This document shows, one piece after another, positions 27,426 through 36,482 of a DNA stretch of 64,000 nucleotides. Under the pieces are notes generated by a model that was not told the DNA's origin, ran no database searches, and saw nothing but the letters and a program-made list of their open reading frames with translations. Every line of letters starts with the position of its first letter. Positions within the stretch are counted from its first letter, which is position 1. This stretch comes from Devosia neptuniae (lineage in GTDB: Bacteria; Pseudomonadota; Alphaproteobacteria; Rhizobiales; Devosiaceae), in assembly GCF_025452235.1 (NCBI RefSeq), contig NZ_CP104965.1:930001-994000 (forward strand), given 5' to 3'. Both the position numbers and the translations under genes were made by a program.

Positions 27426-28051
27426 CGCAGCATCCCCATGAGATAGACGACAGTGAAGACGCCGATCCAGATGACGTCGAGGAAGTGCCAGAACATGGAG
27501 AGGCACTGCACCCGGACCTGATTGGCCGGGACCAGCCCGCGCTGGCCGATCTGCACCATCAGCGTCACCAGCCAGATGATACCGAAGGTGACGTGCAGGG
27601 CATGGGTGCCCACCAGCACGAAGAAGGAGGACAGGAAGGCGCTGCGCTGCGGCACGGCGCCCTCGTGGATCATGTGGTAGAATTCGTAGAGCGTGAGCGC
27701 CAGGAACACGGCGCCCAGGAGGCCGGTAATGGCCAGCCAGAGCTGGGTGGTGCCGCGCTTGTTCTGCTCCATTTCCAGCATGGCAAAGCCATAGGTGATG
27801 GAGGAGAGCAGGAGCGCGGTGGTGCTGACGGCAACCAATGGCAGGTTGAACAGATCGGCCGGGGACGGACCCGCCGCGAAATTGCCGCCCAGCACGCCAT
27901 AGATGGCAAAGAGGGTAGCAAAGATCAGGCAGTCGCTCATCAGATAGAGCCAGAAGCCCAGCATGGTCGAGGCATGAGGGGGATGCTCATGCGGCTCGAG
28001 ATCGTAGAAGGCGACCGCTTCGTCCTGAGCGGTATCGACATTGGTGCTCAT
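27422..28051 (-). CDS. cyoC: Cytochrome bo3-type quinol oxidase subunit III
   Basis: A 209-residue five-helix subunit of the haem-copper oxidase superfamily. Diagnostic parts are LGFWLYLMSDCLIFATLFA at the first helix, ALHVTFGIIWL and the terminal CLSMFWHFLDVIWIGVF. It lies one base downstream of cyoB and overlaps cyoD, in the canonical cyoABCD order. Confidence 0.94.
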   Translation of the reverse strand: MSTNVDTAQDEAVAFYDLEPHEHPPHASTMLGFWLYLMSDCLIFATLFAIYGVLGGNFAAGPSPADLFNLPLVAVSTTALLLSSITYGFAMLEMEQNKRGTTQLWLAITGLLGAVFLALTLYEFYHMIHEGAVPQRSAFLSSFFVLVGTHALHVTFGIIWLVTLMVQIGQRGLVPANQVRVQCLSMFWHFLDVIWIGVFTVVYLMGMLR

Positions 28052-28052
28052 G

Positions 28053-30050
28053 TTACTTCCCTGCCCCCAGCAATTGTGTGCGGGCGGTCTCGGTGGCGAC
28101 GACATCTTCGACCGGGATGTAGAAATCGCGGTCATAATTGAAGGTGTGGAAGATCGCGACGGCCAGGATGCCGACAAAGCTCAGCACGGCCAGCCACCAC
28201 ATATACCAGATCAGCGCGAAGCCCAGCGCCACGCTGAGGCCCGCCAGCACGATGCCGGCCCAGGTATTGCGCGGCATGTGGATGGCGCGGAAGCCTTCCA
28301 CCGGGCGCTGTGCATTGCGCTTTTTCATATCGGCCCAGGCGTCATTGTCGTGGATCACCGGGGTGAAGGCGAAATTGTAGGCCGGGGGCGGCGAAGAGGT
28401 CGCCCATTCGAGCGTACGGCCATTCCAGGGATCGCCCGAGGTGTCCCAATCCTTGTTCTTGCCGAGGATGGAAACGGCGAACTGAATGATCATGGCGCCG
28501 ATGCCCAGGGCAATGACAGCGGCCCCGATGCCGGCAATGATGAACCAGATCTGCAGCGAGGGATCATCGAACGTGCGCAGGCGCCGGGTGACGCCCATCA
28601 GGCCCAGCACATAGAGCGGCGCGAAAGCCAGCCAGAACCCCACTACCCAGAACCAGAAGCTGAGTTTGCCCCAGAACTGGTTGAGCTTGTAGCCGAAGGC
28701 TTTTGGCCACCAGTAATTGATGCCGGCAAAGATGCCGAACAGCACGCCGCCAATGATCACATTATGGAAGTGGGCGACGAGGAAGAGCGAATTGTGCAGC
28801 ACGAAATCGGCGGGGGGAACCGCCAGCAAGACGCCGGTCATGCCGCCAATGGTGAAGGTGATCATGAAGGCAATGAGCCACATCATGGGCAGCTCGAAGC
28901 GGATGCGGCCCTTGTACATGGTGAAGAGCCAATTGAAGATCTTCGCCCCGGTGGGGATGGAGATGATCATGGTGGTGATGCCGAAGAAGGAATTGACGCT
29001 CGCCCCCGACCCCATGGTGAAGAAGTGGTGCAGCCAGACCAGGTAAGACAGGATGGTGATGACCACGGTGGCATAGACCATGGAAGTGTAGCCAAACAGG
29101 CGCTTGCCCGAGAAGGTCGAGGCGACTTCCGAGAAGATACCGAAGCAGGGCAGGATGAGGATGTAAACCTCGGGGTGACCCCAGATCCAGATGAGGTTCA
29201 CATACATCATCGGATTGCCGCCGAAGTCGTTGGTGAAGAAATTGGTGCCGACATAGCGATCGAGCGCCAAGAGGGTCAGCACCGCCGTCAGCACCGGGAA
29301 GGAAGCGACGATCAGCACATTGGTGCAGAGCGAGGTCCAGGTGAAGACGGGCATTTTCATCATGCCCATGCCGGGGGCACGCATCTTGACGATGGTGGCG
29401 ATGAGATTGACGCCGGAGAGCGTGGTGCCGACGCCCGCCACCTGCAGGCCCCAGATGTAATAATCCACCCCTGAGGCCGGACTATATTCGATGCCGGACA
29501 GCGGAGGATAGGCGAGCCAGCCGGTCTGGGCGAATTCCCCAACGAACAGGCTCATCATGATCAGCACGGCGCCGCCGGCGGTCATCCAGAAGCTGAAATT
29601 GTTGAGGAAGGGGAAGCTGACGTCGCGCGCGCCGATCTGCAGCGGCACGATATAGTTCATGAAGCCGGTGATCAGCGGCATGGCCACGAAGAAGATCATG
29701 ATCACGCCATGGGCGGTGAAGACCTGATCGTAATGGTGGGCGTTGAGATACCCTTCGGAGCCACCAAAGGCCATGGCCTGTTGCAGGCGCATCATGATGG
29801 CGTCGGAAAAGCCGCGCAGCAGCATGACCAGACCCAGCACCATATACATGATACCGATCTTCTTGTGGTCGACGCTGGTGAACCATTCGGTCCAGAGGTA
29901 CCCCCAGAGCTTGAAATAGGTCAGCGCGGCGACCAGGGCCAGACCGCCCAAAGCCACCACGATGAAGGTGACGACCAGGATGGGCTCGTGCAGCGGCAGC
30001 ACTTCCCAGGTCAGGCGGCCGAAAATGAAGGTCCAGAATTCGTTGTTCAT
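28053..30050 (-). CDS. cyoB: Cytochrome bo3-type quinol oxidase subunit I
   Basis: The 665-residue catalytic subunit, oxidising quinol, reducing oxygen to water and pumping protons. It carries the low-spin haem ligand region [19 protein letters not shown], the CuB histidine and cross-linked tyrosine in [12 protein letters not shown], the histidine pair in WLHHFFTMG and the second haem pair in HFHNVIIGG. Length and the N-terminal extension match CyoB rather than CtaD. Its ATG overlaps the restored cyoA stop by 4 bases. Confidence 0.96.
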   Translation of the reverse strand: MNNEFWTFIFGRLTWEVLPLHEPILVVTFIVVALGGLALVAALTYFKLWGYLWTEWFTSVDHKKIGIMYMVLGLVMLLRGFSDAIMMRLQQAMAFGGSEGYLNAHHYDQVFTAHGVIMIFFVAMPLITGFMNYIVPLQIGARDVSFPFLNNFSFWMTAGGAVLIMMSLFVGEFAQTGWLAYPPLSGIEYSPASGVDYYIWGLQVAGVGTTLSGVNLIATIVKMRAPGMGMMKMPVFTWTSLCTNVLIVASFPVLTAVLTLLALDRYVGTNFFTNDFGGNPMMYVNLIWIWGHPEVYILILPCFGIFSEVASTFSGKRLFGYTSMVYATVVITILSYLVWLHHFFTMGSGASVNSFFGITTMIISIPTGAKIFNWLFTMYKGRIRFELPMMWLIAFMITFTIGGMTGVLLAVPPADFVLHNSLFLVAHFHNVIIGGVLFGIFAGINYWWPKAFGYKLNQFWGKLSFWFWVVGFWLAFAPLYVLGLMGVTRRLRTFDDPSLQIWFIIAGIGAAVIALGIGAMIIQFAVSILGKNKDWDTSGDPWNGRTLEWATSSPPPAYNFAFTPVIHDNDAWADMKKRNAQRPVEGFRAIHMPRNTWAGIVLAGLSVALGFALIWYMWWLAVLSFVGILAVAIFHTFNYDRDFYIPVEDVVATETARTQLLGAGK

Positions 30051-31245
30051 AGTGTGCTCGCCGCACTGGTGGTTGCAAGAGATGCGGTCTGGCCAGCCAG
30101 CCAGGACATGGCGGCCGCTGCGGCCGGCGATTGCAGCAAGGAGGGGGAGACAGGCCGACGCCTGTGACCATGGCCGGCTTGGGCGCGGAGAGCGCGGGCA
30201 GCTTGGCCGTCATGGCGATGGCTTCATCGACCGAGCAGAGCGCGGCGACATAAGTCTTTTGCGGACCGAGCGCCGAGCGGTTGCGCGTGCCGCCGCCATA
30301 GAGGGCGGGGGCGATATTGTCGACACCGGCAAGGCCCAGTCCACCGCGGTCGTCGATCGACATTATCTCGCTCATGCACATCTTGTCGAGCTCGACGCAC
30401 ATATTGACGATGGCGGTATAGAGCCCGTTCTCGACGCCGGCAAAATGGGTGACGGGAACTTTTTCGGTGGGCTTTTCGAGTTCGAGATAGAGCTTGCGAT
30501 CGAGCTGGGCATCGGCGCCGCGCACATTGGTGACCCATTGGTCGAACCCGGCAGTATCGACGCCGCGGAATTCGAAATGCATGCCGGAAAAGCCGTGCCC
30601 GCTGTAATTGGCGGAAAAGCCCTTGTAGCTGCCGGGCTGGTTGACCACGGCATGAAGCCGCGTCTGCATGCCGGGCATGGCGTAGATCTGGCCGGCCAAA
30701 GCGGGGATGTAGAAGGAGTTCATCACCGAGGAGGAGGTCAGCGTGAAGCTGATCGGGCGATCGACCGGGGCGACCAGTTCGTTGACGCTGGCGATGTTGT
30801 ATTGCGGGTAGATGAACAGCCATTTCCAATCGAGCGCCACGACTTCCACCTCGAGCGGGGTCATGTCGGCGGTGACCGGCTGGCCGGGGGCGATGCGGCC
30901 CAATTGGCGATAGGGATCGAGCAAATGGGTGCCCACCCAGGTGACGGCGCCCAGGCAAATGATGATGGCGAGCGGGGCGGCCCAGATCACCAGTTCGAGA
31001 TGGGTCGAGTGATCCCAATCGGGCTGGTAATCGGCATGCTCATTGCCGTGCCGGTATTTGCGGGCAAAGATCACCACCAGCGCCAGCACCGGAATGATGA
31101 TCAGCAGCATCAGGAAGGTGGCGATCAGGATCAGGTCGCGCTGCTGGGCGGCGATATCGCCGGCGGGGGCGAGGACCACTGCATTGCAGCCCGCGAGCAT
31201 GGCGGCGAGGGGAAACAGGAGGGCAAGTTTGATCAGACGAGACAC
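30047..31245 (-). pseudogene. cyoA: Cytochrome bo3-type quinol oxidase subunit II, frameshifted near the 3' end
   Basis: Subunit II with a lipoprotein signal (LAAMLAGCNA), two helices and a periplasmic cupredoxin domain (SSVMNSFYIPALAGQIYAMP) without a CuA site, as in quinol oxidases. The reading frame is normal for about 365 residues, then at a run of five Cs on the coding strand (about 30144-30148) it enters a wrong frame that runs on into cyoB. Adding one C gives a natural end, ...[13 protein letters not shown]...SAASTL, with its TGA overlapping the cyoB ATG as ATGA, about 399 residues. The gene is probably intact in life and broken by an indel in the sequence; a true frameshift would remove only the C-terminal tail. 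Confidence 0.88.
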
Positions 31246-31450
31246 TTGGGCGTTCCTCGATGAGGTTTCGCAATCTTCGTCGCCCTATGCCTGTCCAGCG
31301 ACAAACGCCATCGGGCATTTTGTCCACTCCCGTTCCGGAGTAGAATAGGGCAAGGGAGAGCTTAACCGTATTGCATTGCGCCGCAAAGAGCCCTGCTCGA
31401 AACGGCCGAAGATTCGACAAAACCCCAATCAAATCAAGGCAGTGAACCAG
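31246..31450. promoter_or_regulatory. Divergent cyoA/MHS permease control region
   Basis: This 205-bp gap separates two divergent genes and must contain the promoter of the cyo operon. A short inverted repeat ACTCC-CGTTCC-GGAGT lies at about 31326-31341. No clear Fnr- or RegA-type site is visible by eye. Confidence 0.35.
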
Positions 31451-32779
31451 ATGGCCGCTTCGTCCTCAACCATCCCGGAAACGAGCGCCGAGCACGATGC
31501 CCGCGTCACCAATGCCCATCACCGGCCGGTTCATGCGGGGGAAATCGCCATCGGTGTGATCATCGGTCGCACCTCCGAATTCTTCGATTTCTTCGTCTAT
31601 GCCATTGCTTCGGTGCTGGTGTTTCCCGCCGTGGTGTTTCCCTATGTCGATCCGCTGACCGGCACGCTGCTGTCCTTTGCGGTGTTCGCTTTGGCCTTTG
31701 TCGCCCGCCCGATCGGCACGGTGATCTTTTCGGCGGTGGACCGCAATTATGGCCGCGGGGTGAAGCTGACCATTGCGCTGTTCCTGCTCGGTATCTCGAC
31801 CGTGGCCGTGGCCTTCCTGCCCAGCGACAGCCAGGTGGGGGCCTTTTCGGTGGCTATCCTGATGCTGTTCCGCTTTGGCCAGGGTATTGCGCTGGCCGGC
31901 ACCTGGGATGGGCTGGCCTCGCTGCTGGCGCTCAATGCGCCGCCCAATCGGCGCGGCTGGTATGCCATGGTGCCGCAATTGGGCGCGCCGATCGGGTTGA
32001 TCGTCGCCTCGGCGCTGTTTGCGTTCCTCGTCAGCTCGATTTCGGCCGAGGACTTTCTGGCCTGGGGCTGGCGCTATCCGTTCTTCGTGGCCTTCGCCAT
32101 CAATGTGGTGGCCTTGTTCGCGCGCCTGCGCATCGTGGTGACGCCCGAATATACGGGCCTGTTCGAAAGCGGCGAGCTGGAGCCGACCCGCATTCGCGAT
32201 ACGGTGCGCAGCGAGGGCCGCAATATCGTGATCGGGGCCTTTGCGCCGCTGGCGAGCTTTGCGCTGTTCCACATGGTCACGGTGTTCCCGCTATCCTGGG
32301 TGTTCCTCTATACCGATGAATTGCCGGCGCGGTTCCTCGTCATCGAGGCGACATCGGCCGTGGTGGGGCTGGCGGCCGTGGTGCTGTCGGGGGCTTTGGC
32401 CGACCGGGTCGGACGGCGCTGGCTGCTGGGGGCTTCGGCGGTGGGCATTGCCATCTACAGCGTCTTCGCGCCGCTGCTGCTGGGCGCGGGGGACATGGGC
32501 GAGATCATCTATATGGTGGTGGGCTTTATCCTGCTCGGCCTGTCTTTCGGGCAATCCTCGGGGGTCGTGGCGGCCAATTTCACCAAGCTCTATCGCTATA
32601 CCAGCTCGGCGCTGACCTCGGACCTGGCCTGGCTGTTCGGCGCCGGCTTTGCGCCCTTCGTGGCGCTGGCGCTGTCGAGCCAGTTCGGGCTGATTTCCTC
32701 GGGCGCGTATCTGCTGTCGGGGGCGATCTGCACGCTGATCGCGCTGGGGCTGAACCGGCAATTGGCGGGGCAGAATTAG
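31451..32779 (+). CDS. MHS-family (metabolite:H+ symporter) MFS permease
   Basis: A 442-residue, twelve-helix symporter of the ProP/ShiA/KgtP group. TSEFFDFFVYAIASVLVFP is the family's first-helix signature, and RFGQGIALAGTWDG and LADRVGRRWLLG are typical MFS loops. It is divergent from the cyo operon, an arrangement often seen in Rhizobiales-type genomes; the substrate (an organic acid, betaine or similar) is unknown. ATG 31451 is preferred over upstream alternative codons. Confidence 0.87.
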   Translation: MAASSSTIPETSAEHDARVTNAHHRPVHAGEIAIGVIIGRTSEFFDFFVYAIASVLVFPAVVFPYVDPLTGTLLSFAVFALAFVARPIGTVIFSAVDRNYGRGVKLTIALFLLGISTVAVAFLPSDSQVGAFSVAILMLFRFGQGIALAGTWDGLASLLALNAPPNRRGWYAMVPQLGAPIGLIVASALFAFLVSSISAEDFLAWGWRYPFFVAFAINVVALFARLRIVVTPEYTGLFESGELEPTRIRDTVRSEGRNIVIGAFAPLASFALFHMVTVFPLSWVFLYTDELPARFLVIEATSAVVGLAAVVLSGALADRVGRRWLLGASAVGIAIYSVFAPLLLGAGDMGEIIYMVVGFILLGLSFGQSSGVVAANFTKLYRYTSSALTSDLAWLFGAGFAPFVALALSSQFGLISSGAYLLSGAICTLIALGLNRQLAGQN

Positions 32780-32792
32780 GGCCTTCAATCTG

Positions 32793-32815
32793 CACCCTCC
32801 CCGGCGGGGAGGGTG
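32793..32815. terminator. Hairpin between convergent permease and SDR genes
   Basis: CACCCTCCCC-GGC-GGGGAGGGTG, a perfect 10-bp stem, is centred in the 54-bp gap between two convergent genes. No T-tract is present, but position and strength suggest a shared transcription end. Confidence 0.6.
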
Positions 32816-32833
32816 TCGCGCTCGTGGGTGGGC

Positions 32834-33694
32834 TCAGATCACCGGCTTGCCGCCGGTGACGGCGATGGTGGCGCCGCTGATATAGCTGGCGTCATCACAA
32901 GCCAGCATGACATAGGCGGGGGCCAGCTCCCTGGGCTGGGCGGGGCGGCCCATGGGGACCTGCTTGCCGAACTGGCTGACCTTTTCGGGCGGCAGGGTGG
33001 AGGGGATAAGCGGGGTCCAGACCGGGCCGGGCGCCACGGTATTGACCCGGATGCCCTTGCTGGCCAGCAATTGCGCCAGCCCGCCGCCGAAATTCTGGAT
33101 GGCGCCTTTGGTGGTGGCATAGGCCAGCAATTGCGGACTGGGCGTGTCGGCATTGACCGAGGCCGTATTGATGATGGCGCTGCCCGGCGCCATATGCGGC
33201 ACCGCTGCCTTGGTCAGGTAGAACATGGCGGACAGGTTGGTCGCCAGGGTCAGCTCCCATTCCTCGTCGGGAATTTCCTCGATGGAGTCAAAGCTGTTCT
33301 GGTGGGCGGCATTGTTGACCAGGATATCGATGCGCCCGAAGACGTCGACCGCCTTGCTGACGATATCGCGGCAATGCTGGGCCCTGGAAATATCGCCGCC
33401 CAGCAGCAGGCACTTGCGGCCGGCCGCTTCCACGAGGCGCTTGGTTTCGGCGGCGTCCTCGTCTTCGCTGAGATAGGAAATCAGCACATCGGCGCCTTCG
33501 CGGGCATAGGCCAGCGCCACGGCCCGGCCGATGCCGGAATCCCCGCCGGTGATGATGGCCTTCTTGTCCTTCAGCTTGCCGCTACCCTCGTAGCTATCCT
33601 CGCCATAATCGGGCACCGGATCCATGGCGTCGCTATAGCCGGGAATGGGCTGGGGCTGGTTGGGAAAGGGCGGCGTGGGGAAGTTTTCGGACAT
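32834..33694 (-). CDS. SDR oxidoreductase of the YdaD/YhdF general-stress type
   Basis: A 286-residue short-chain dehydrogenase. The N-terminal extension (PTPPFPNQPQPIPGYSDAMDP) before the Rossmann domain marks the YdaD/YhdF group. The cofactor motif is ITGGDSGIGRAVA and the NNAAH segment follows; the catalytic serine and tyrosine are in INTASVN and LLAYATTKGAI. GGAG seven bases upstream supports ATG 33694. A near-consensus EcfG-type promoter lies upstream, consistent with stress-induced expression. Substrate unknown. Confidence 0.9.
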   Translation of the reverse strand: MSENFPTPPFPNQPQPIPGYSDAMDPVPDYGEDSYEGSGKLKDKKAIITGGDSGIGRAVALAYAREGADVLISYLSEDEDAAETKRLVEAAGRKCLLLGGDISRAQHCRDIVSKAVDVFGRIDILVNNAAHQNSFDSIEEIPDEEWELTLATNLSAMFYLTKAAVPHMAPGSAIINTASVNADTPSPQLLAYATTKGAIQNFGGGLAQLLASKGIRVNTVAPGPVWTPLIPSTLPPEKVSQFGKQVPMGRPAQPRELAPAYVMLACDDASYISGATIAVTGGKPVI

Positions 33695-33723
33695 GATCAT
33701 TCTCCATGTGGGGGAGCAAAACC

Positions 33724-33748
33724 AACGCCGTTTTTGTGGATAGGTTCA
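33724..33748 (-). promoter_or_regulatory. Candidate EcfG-type general-stress promoter of the SDR gene
   Basis: On the minus strand TGAAC, 16 bases, then CGTT lies about 30 bp upstream of the SDR start. The alphaproteobacterial EcfG consensus is GGAAC-N16/17-CGTT, so this is one base off. Confidence 0.5.
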
Positions 33749-33840
33749 CGGGCCGTTGCGGGTGCAAGCGGGGGCGGCAGGGAGGTAACGCAGGTTAGTG
33801 CGGGCCCAACGGCCGATGAATTGAGCGGCCGTGACATTCG

Positions 33841-34659
33841 CTAAAGCCCCAGCGCGGCTGCCGCCATTTGGGCGATTGTGAGCTCGCGCGCCTCCTGCCC
33901 GCCGCCTTCTCGTTCCATGGTCCAGACAGACTTCAGGCCTGCATAGGCCAGGATCCACTTCAACACACGCTTCGGGTCAAGGTTCGCGTCCCTTGCGACG
34001 ATGTCGATCCGCTGCTCCAGCCGACCAGCTTCTGTGGCGATCTTGGCTTCGGGATGGCAGAACAGGTTGGCGTAGTCGAAGGCCCGTTCGCCGAGCAGCC
34101 CTTTCGGGTCGATCGCGAGCCAGCCACGCTCATCCCCGTCGAGAATATTGCCATGATGGATGTCGCCATGTAGTGGCACGACGTACTGGGGCATAGCCAG
34201 AAGTTCACGTGCCGCCGCTGCGGACTTTGTTAAAACGCCTCCCAATCGCGTCGCCGCAGGCTCAAGCTGACGAAACCAGATCGCCATCGGATACAGCGTT
34301 TCCGGCGGCATGTGGTTCCTCGCGGCGTGCAGCTTCGCCACGACTGCGCAGATGATCCCCGTCGCCTCATCGCCCCGGCCTGAGCGTTCCATCTCGATGA
34401 GGCTTCTGTGCCCACTGAGACGCTCAAGCAGCAGGCCGGAATCTTCATGGGCGAATACGCGAGCAGCACCGTTGCCGGCATACCAGGCCATGAGGTGCGC
34501 GCCGTTGAGCTCTTCCTCGGCCGTGGCGATCTTCAACATCGCTGGCACGCCTTCCCTTTGCACCGGCAGCAAGAGGCTGCTGTGCGTGCGGATGGCTTCA
34601 CCTTCTGGCACCAAACCCCAGCGTGACAGCCAAGGTTGGAAGACCTCTTCCGACACCAT
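33841..34659 (-). CDS. APH(6)-family aminoglycoside/hydroxyurea phosphotransferase
   Basis: A 272-residue kinase of the APH(6)/streptomycin 6-kinase family. The catalytic loop is VVPLHGDIHHGNIL and the metal-binding aspartate is in GWLAIDPKGLLG, exactly the form of this family (IDPKG). Such chromosomal members may inactivate streptomycin-like compounds or phosphorylate an unknown metabolite. It is a single gene with no mobile-element or resistance-gene neighbours, which argues for a resident enzyme rather than a recently acquired determinant. Confidence 0.87.
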   Translation of the reverse strand: MVSEEVFQPWLSRWGLVPEGEAIRTHSSLLLPVQREGVPAMLKIATAEEELNGAHLMAWYAGNGAARVFAHEDSGLLLERLSGHRSLIEMERSGRGDEATGIICAVVAKLHAARNHMPPETLYPMAIWFRQLEPAATRLGGVLTKSAAAARELLAMPQYVVPLHGDIHHGNILDGDERGWLAIDPKGLLGERAFDYANLFCHPEAKIATEAGRLEQRIDIVARDANLDPKRVLKWILAYAGLKSVWTMEREGGGQEARELTIAQMAAAALGL

Positions 34660-34770
34660 GACGAGATATCCCGAATTCCAACGATCGTGCGCGCGGACTC
34701 TATCCGCGGGCAGGCACTCGGGGAAAGCTAATTGGCGCGGCAGCCCACGCGCCGGGCCAGCCGCCCGCCG

Positions 34771-35433
34771 CTAATGCCCCGTCTTGGCGTGGGGTTCGGC
34801 GACGGGCTTGGATTCGGGGGAGCCGCGTTGGCGCAGCCAGACCGAGAGCAGGACCAGCACGGCGGTGGAGAGGAATTCGGACTGCCAGTTCTGGAAGGAT
34901 TCGAACCACAATTGCGGATCGGCCAGATATTGCCAGGCGGTCTGGGCGGCCTCGCCATGCAGCAGGGCTTCCTCATTGGCGGCGGCAGTGCTTTGCAGCC
35001 AGTGCAGCAGGAAGGAGAGGATGAACAGCGCCAGCAGCGCCAGGCCAAGCGATTGGGAATAGAATGCGCTCCACACCCCGCCGGCGCGCACCGGCCAGGG
35101 GGCTTTGGGGTCCTTGCGCTTTTTGGCCGGATCGGCATCTTCGGGATTGGACTTGTCGGGGTCCTTGGATTCCGAGGAGCCGCGCTGGAACAGCATGATG
35201 GTCATCAGCACATAGGCCGACATCTGCAGGAATTCGCTCTCCCAATTTTCAAACAGCGGCGAGAGGAAGGCGGGGCTGGCGAAATAGGATAAAAGCCCGA
35301 TATCGGGGGCATCATGGCGGGTCAGTTCGGCATTGTGGTCGAACCAGCCGGCGATCAACATGCCGCCCGTGCTGAGCACGAATATGGCGAGCAGGGCCAG
35401 CGAGAGCCCGTTATCGCGAATAAAACGCATCAT
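34771..35433 (-). CDS. DUF6766-like membrane protein with internal duplication
   Basis: A 220-residue inner-membrane protein made of two related halves. Each half has a start like LxLALLAxFxLS, then a short non-membrane segment, then ENWESEFL / QNWQSEFL, a second helix and the ending QRGSSESK / QRGSPESK. A charged linker rich in D, P and K (about 88-112) separates them. AGGAG five bases upstream supports ATG 35433. A perfect EcfG promoter motif lies upstream, so this is probably a general-stress membrane protein. The biochemical role is unknown. Confidence 0.82.
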   Translation of the reverse strand: MMRFIRDNGLSLALLAIFVLSTGGMLIAGWFDHNAELTRHDAPDIGLLSYFASPAFLSPLFENWESEFLQMSAYVLMTIMLFQRGSSESKDPDKSNPEDADPAKKRKDPKAPWPVRAGGVWSAFYSQSLGLALLALFILSFLLHWLQSTAAANEEALLHGEAAQTAWQYLADPQLWFESFQNWQSEFLSTAVLVLLSVWLRQRGSPESKPVAEPHAKTGH

Positions 35434-35463
35434 CTCCTCTCCTTGACAGCTAAGTAGCTGATC

Positions 35464-35489
35464 AACGCCCGCCCAGGTGGCGCGGTTCC
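35464..35489 (-). promoter_or_regulatory. EcfG-type general-stress promoter, full consensus
   Basis: Read on the minus strand, GGAAC is followed by exactly 17 bases and CGTT, the published consensus for EcfG promoters of Alphaproteobacteria. The -10 element is 31 bp upstream of the DUF6766 start codon. Confidence 0.75.
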
Positions 35490-35638
35490 GCCGGTGGTGA
35501 ACCGGCTGTGGGTTATCGGCTGGCGGGAGGCAAGCGACATAATCCCGACACGAATTGTGGCTCCTTTGCGGCAGGCACATGGGTCGTGCCAGGGACGCTG
35601 CAGCCTGCCGCATCCTTTTGGTTTTTGAGGAGCTTGAT

Positions 35639-36073
35639 ATGACGAGACTGGCTATCTGGGGCATCGCCGCGCTCATGGTTCTGGCGGCGGGGCCAGCTCA
35701 TGGCGCGCCGGCCTATTCGTTTGGCGACGACAAGGGCGATTACAGCAATGACGGGGAATGCGATGACCCGCGCTTCGACGGGCCGGGCATGACCGCCACG
35801 GACTTGCTCAGCGACGACGTGCTGCATGATGCCAGTGATTGCGAAGCCGCTTTCAAGGCCGGCCAGTTGACGATCCGCGGCGTAGCCGAGGATGGCAGTA
35901 TCGATTTCGGCGACGACAAGGGCGAATATGCCAATGACGGGGAATGCGACGACCTGCGGTTCATCGGCTCGGGCATGACGGCGACCGAGCTGATCCAGGA
36001 CGATATCATGCATGACGCGACCGATTGCCGGACGGCCTATGAAGCCGGTAAGCTCAAGCTGAACCGCGGGTAA
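35639..36073 (+). CDS. Secreted protein with two acidic DDKG-NDGECDD repeats
   Basis: A 144-residue exported protein: a signal peptide (MTRLAIWGIAALMVLAAGPAHG) and two tandem repeats of about 55 residues. Each repeat contains FGDDKG-(D/E)Y, NDGECDD, RF-x-G-x-GMTAT, then DD..HDA-DC..A, with two cysteines that probably form a disulfide and many aspartates that could bind calcium. The NDGECDDPRF motif occurs in other secreted proteobacterial proteins; no enzymatic function is known to me. GAGGAG upstream supports the ATG. Single repeats are usually appended to other domains; here they are the whole protein. Confidence 0.8.
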   Translation: MTRLAIWGIAALMVLAAGPAHGAPAYSFGDDKGDYSNDGECDDPRFDGPGMTATDLLSDDVLHDASDCEAAFKAGQLTIRGVAEDGSIDFGDDKGEYANDGECDDLRFIGSGMTATELIQDDIMHDATDCRTAYEAGKLKLNRG

Positions 36074-36115
36074 ACGCGGCGGGCGCCAGCGGCAGACCGC
36101 GGCTGAGGAGGCCAG

Positions 36116-36466
36116 ATGGGCGGGCATTCGGGAACGGTTTACTCCCTCAGGATCGTTGCGGCGATCCTGATCGTGACGCTGGCCTGGGACGCGCTGGACC
36201 CCTGGGCCGGCCCGTCGCCATTTTTCGTGCTGGCCTCCTATTTCCTGTTGGGCTTTGTCTGCGCCGCAGCGTTTCCCGGCCAGGTCTGGTTCGGCATTGC
36301 TGTGGCGGTGGCGGCCGCGATCGGCTTTGAAGTGCTGCAATTCCTGGTGCCGCTCCGCGATGTGCGCGGCATCGAGCTGATCGGCAAATGGCTCAGCGCC
36401 TCGGGCGGGGTGATCCTCGAACTCATTCTGGTGCTGGCACGGGAACTGCGGCAGCGCAAACGGTGA
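36116..36466 (+). CDS. VanZ-like small membrane protein
   Basis: A 116-residue protein with three or four hydrophobic helices. The spacing of the helices and the loop GFEVLQFLVPLRDVRGIELIGKWL (quoted by its key residues E, Q, R and D) are similar to VanZ-family proteins, in which the E-x-x-Q / R-x-x-D pattern is conserved. Function is unknown in non-resistance members. It may be co-transcribed with the repeat protein 43 bases upstream. Confidence 0.6.
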   Translation: MGGHSGTVYSLRIVAAILIVTLAWDALDPWAGPSPFFVLASYFLLGFVCAAAFPGQVWFGIAVAVAAAIGFEVLQFLVPLRDVRGIELIGKWLSASGGVILELILVLARELRQRKR

Positions 36467-36482
36467 GCGGAAGGCCGTACCG

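Noticed and set aside
28041..29474. 477-codon open frame antisense to cyoB
   Set aside because: Composition is extreme (E/G/H/D) and cyoB has all catalytic motifs in the correct strand.
29482..30046. Extension of cyoA far into cyoB as one 587-residue protein
   Set aside because: The extra residues are arginine/proline/histidine-rich out-of-frame cyoB. A one-base correction yields a natural stop at 30047.
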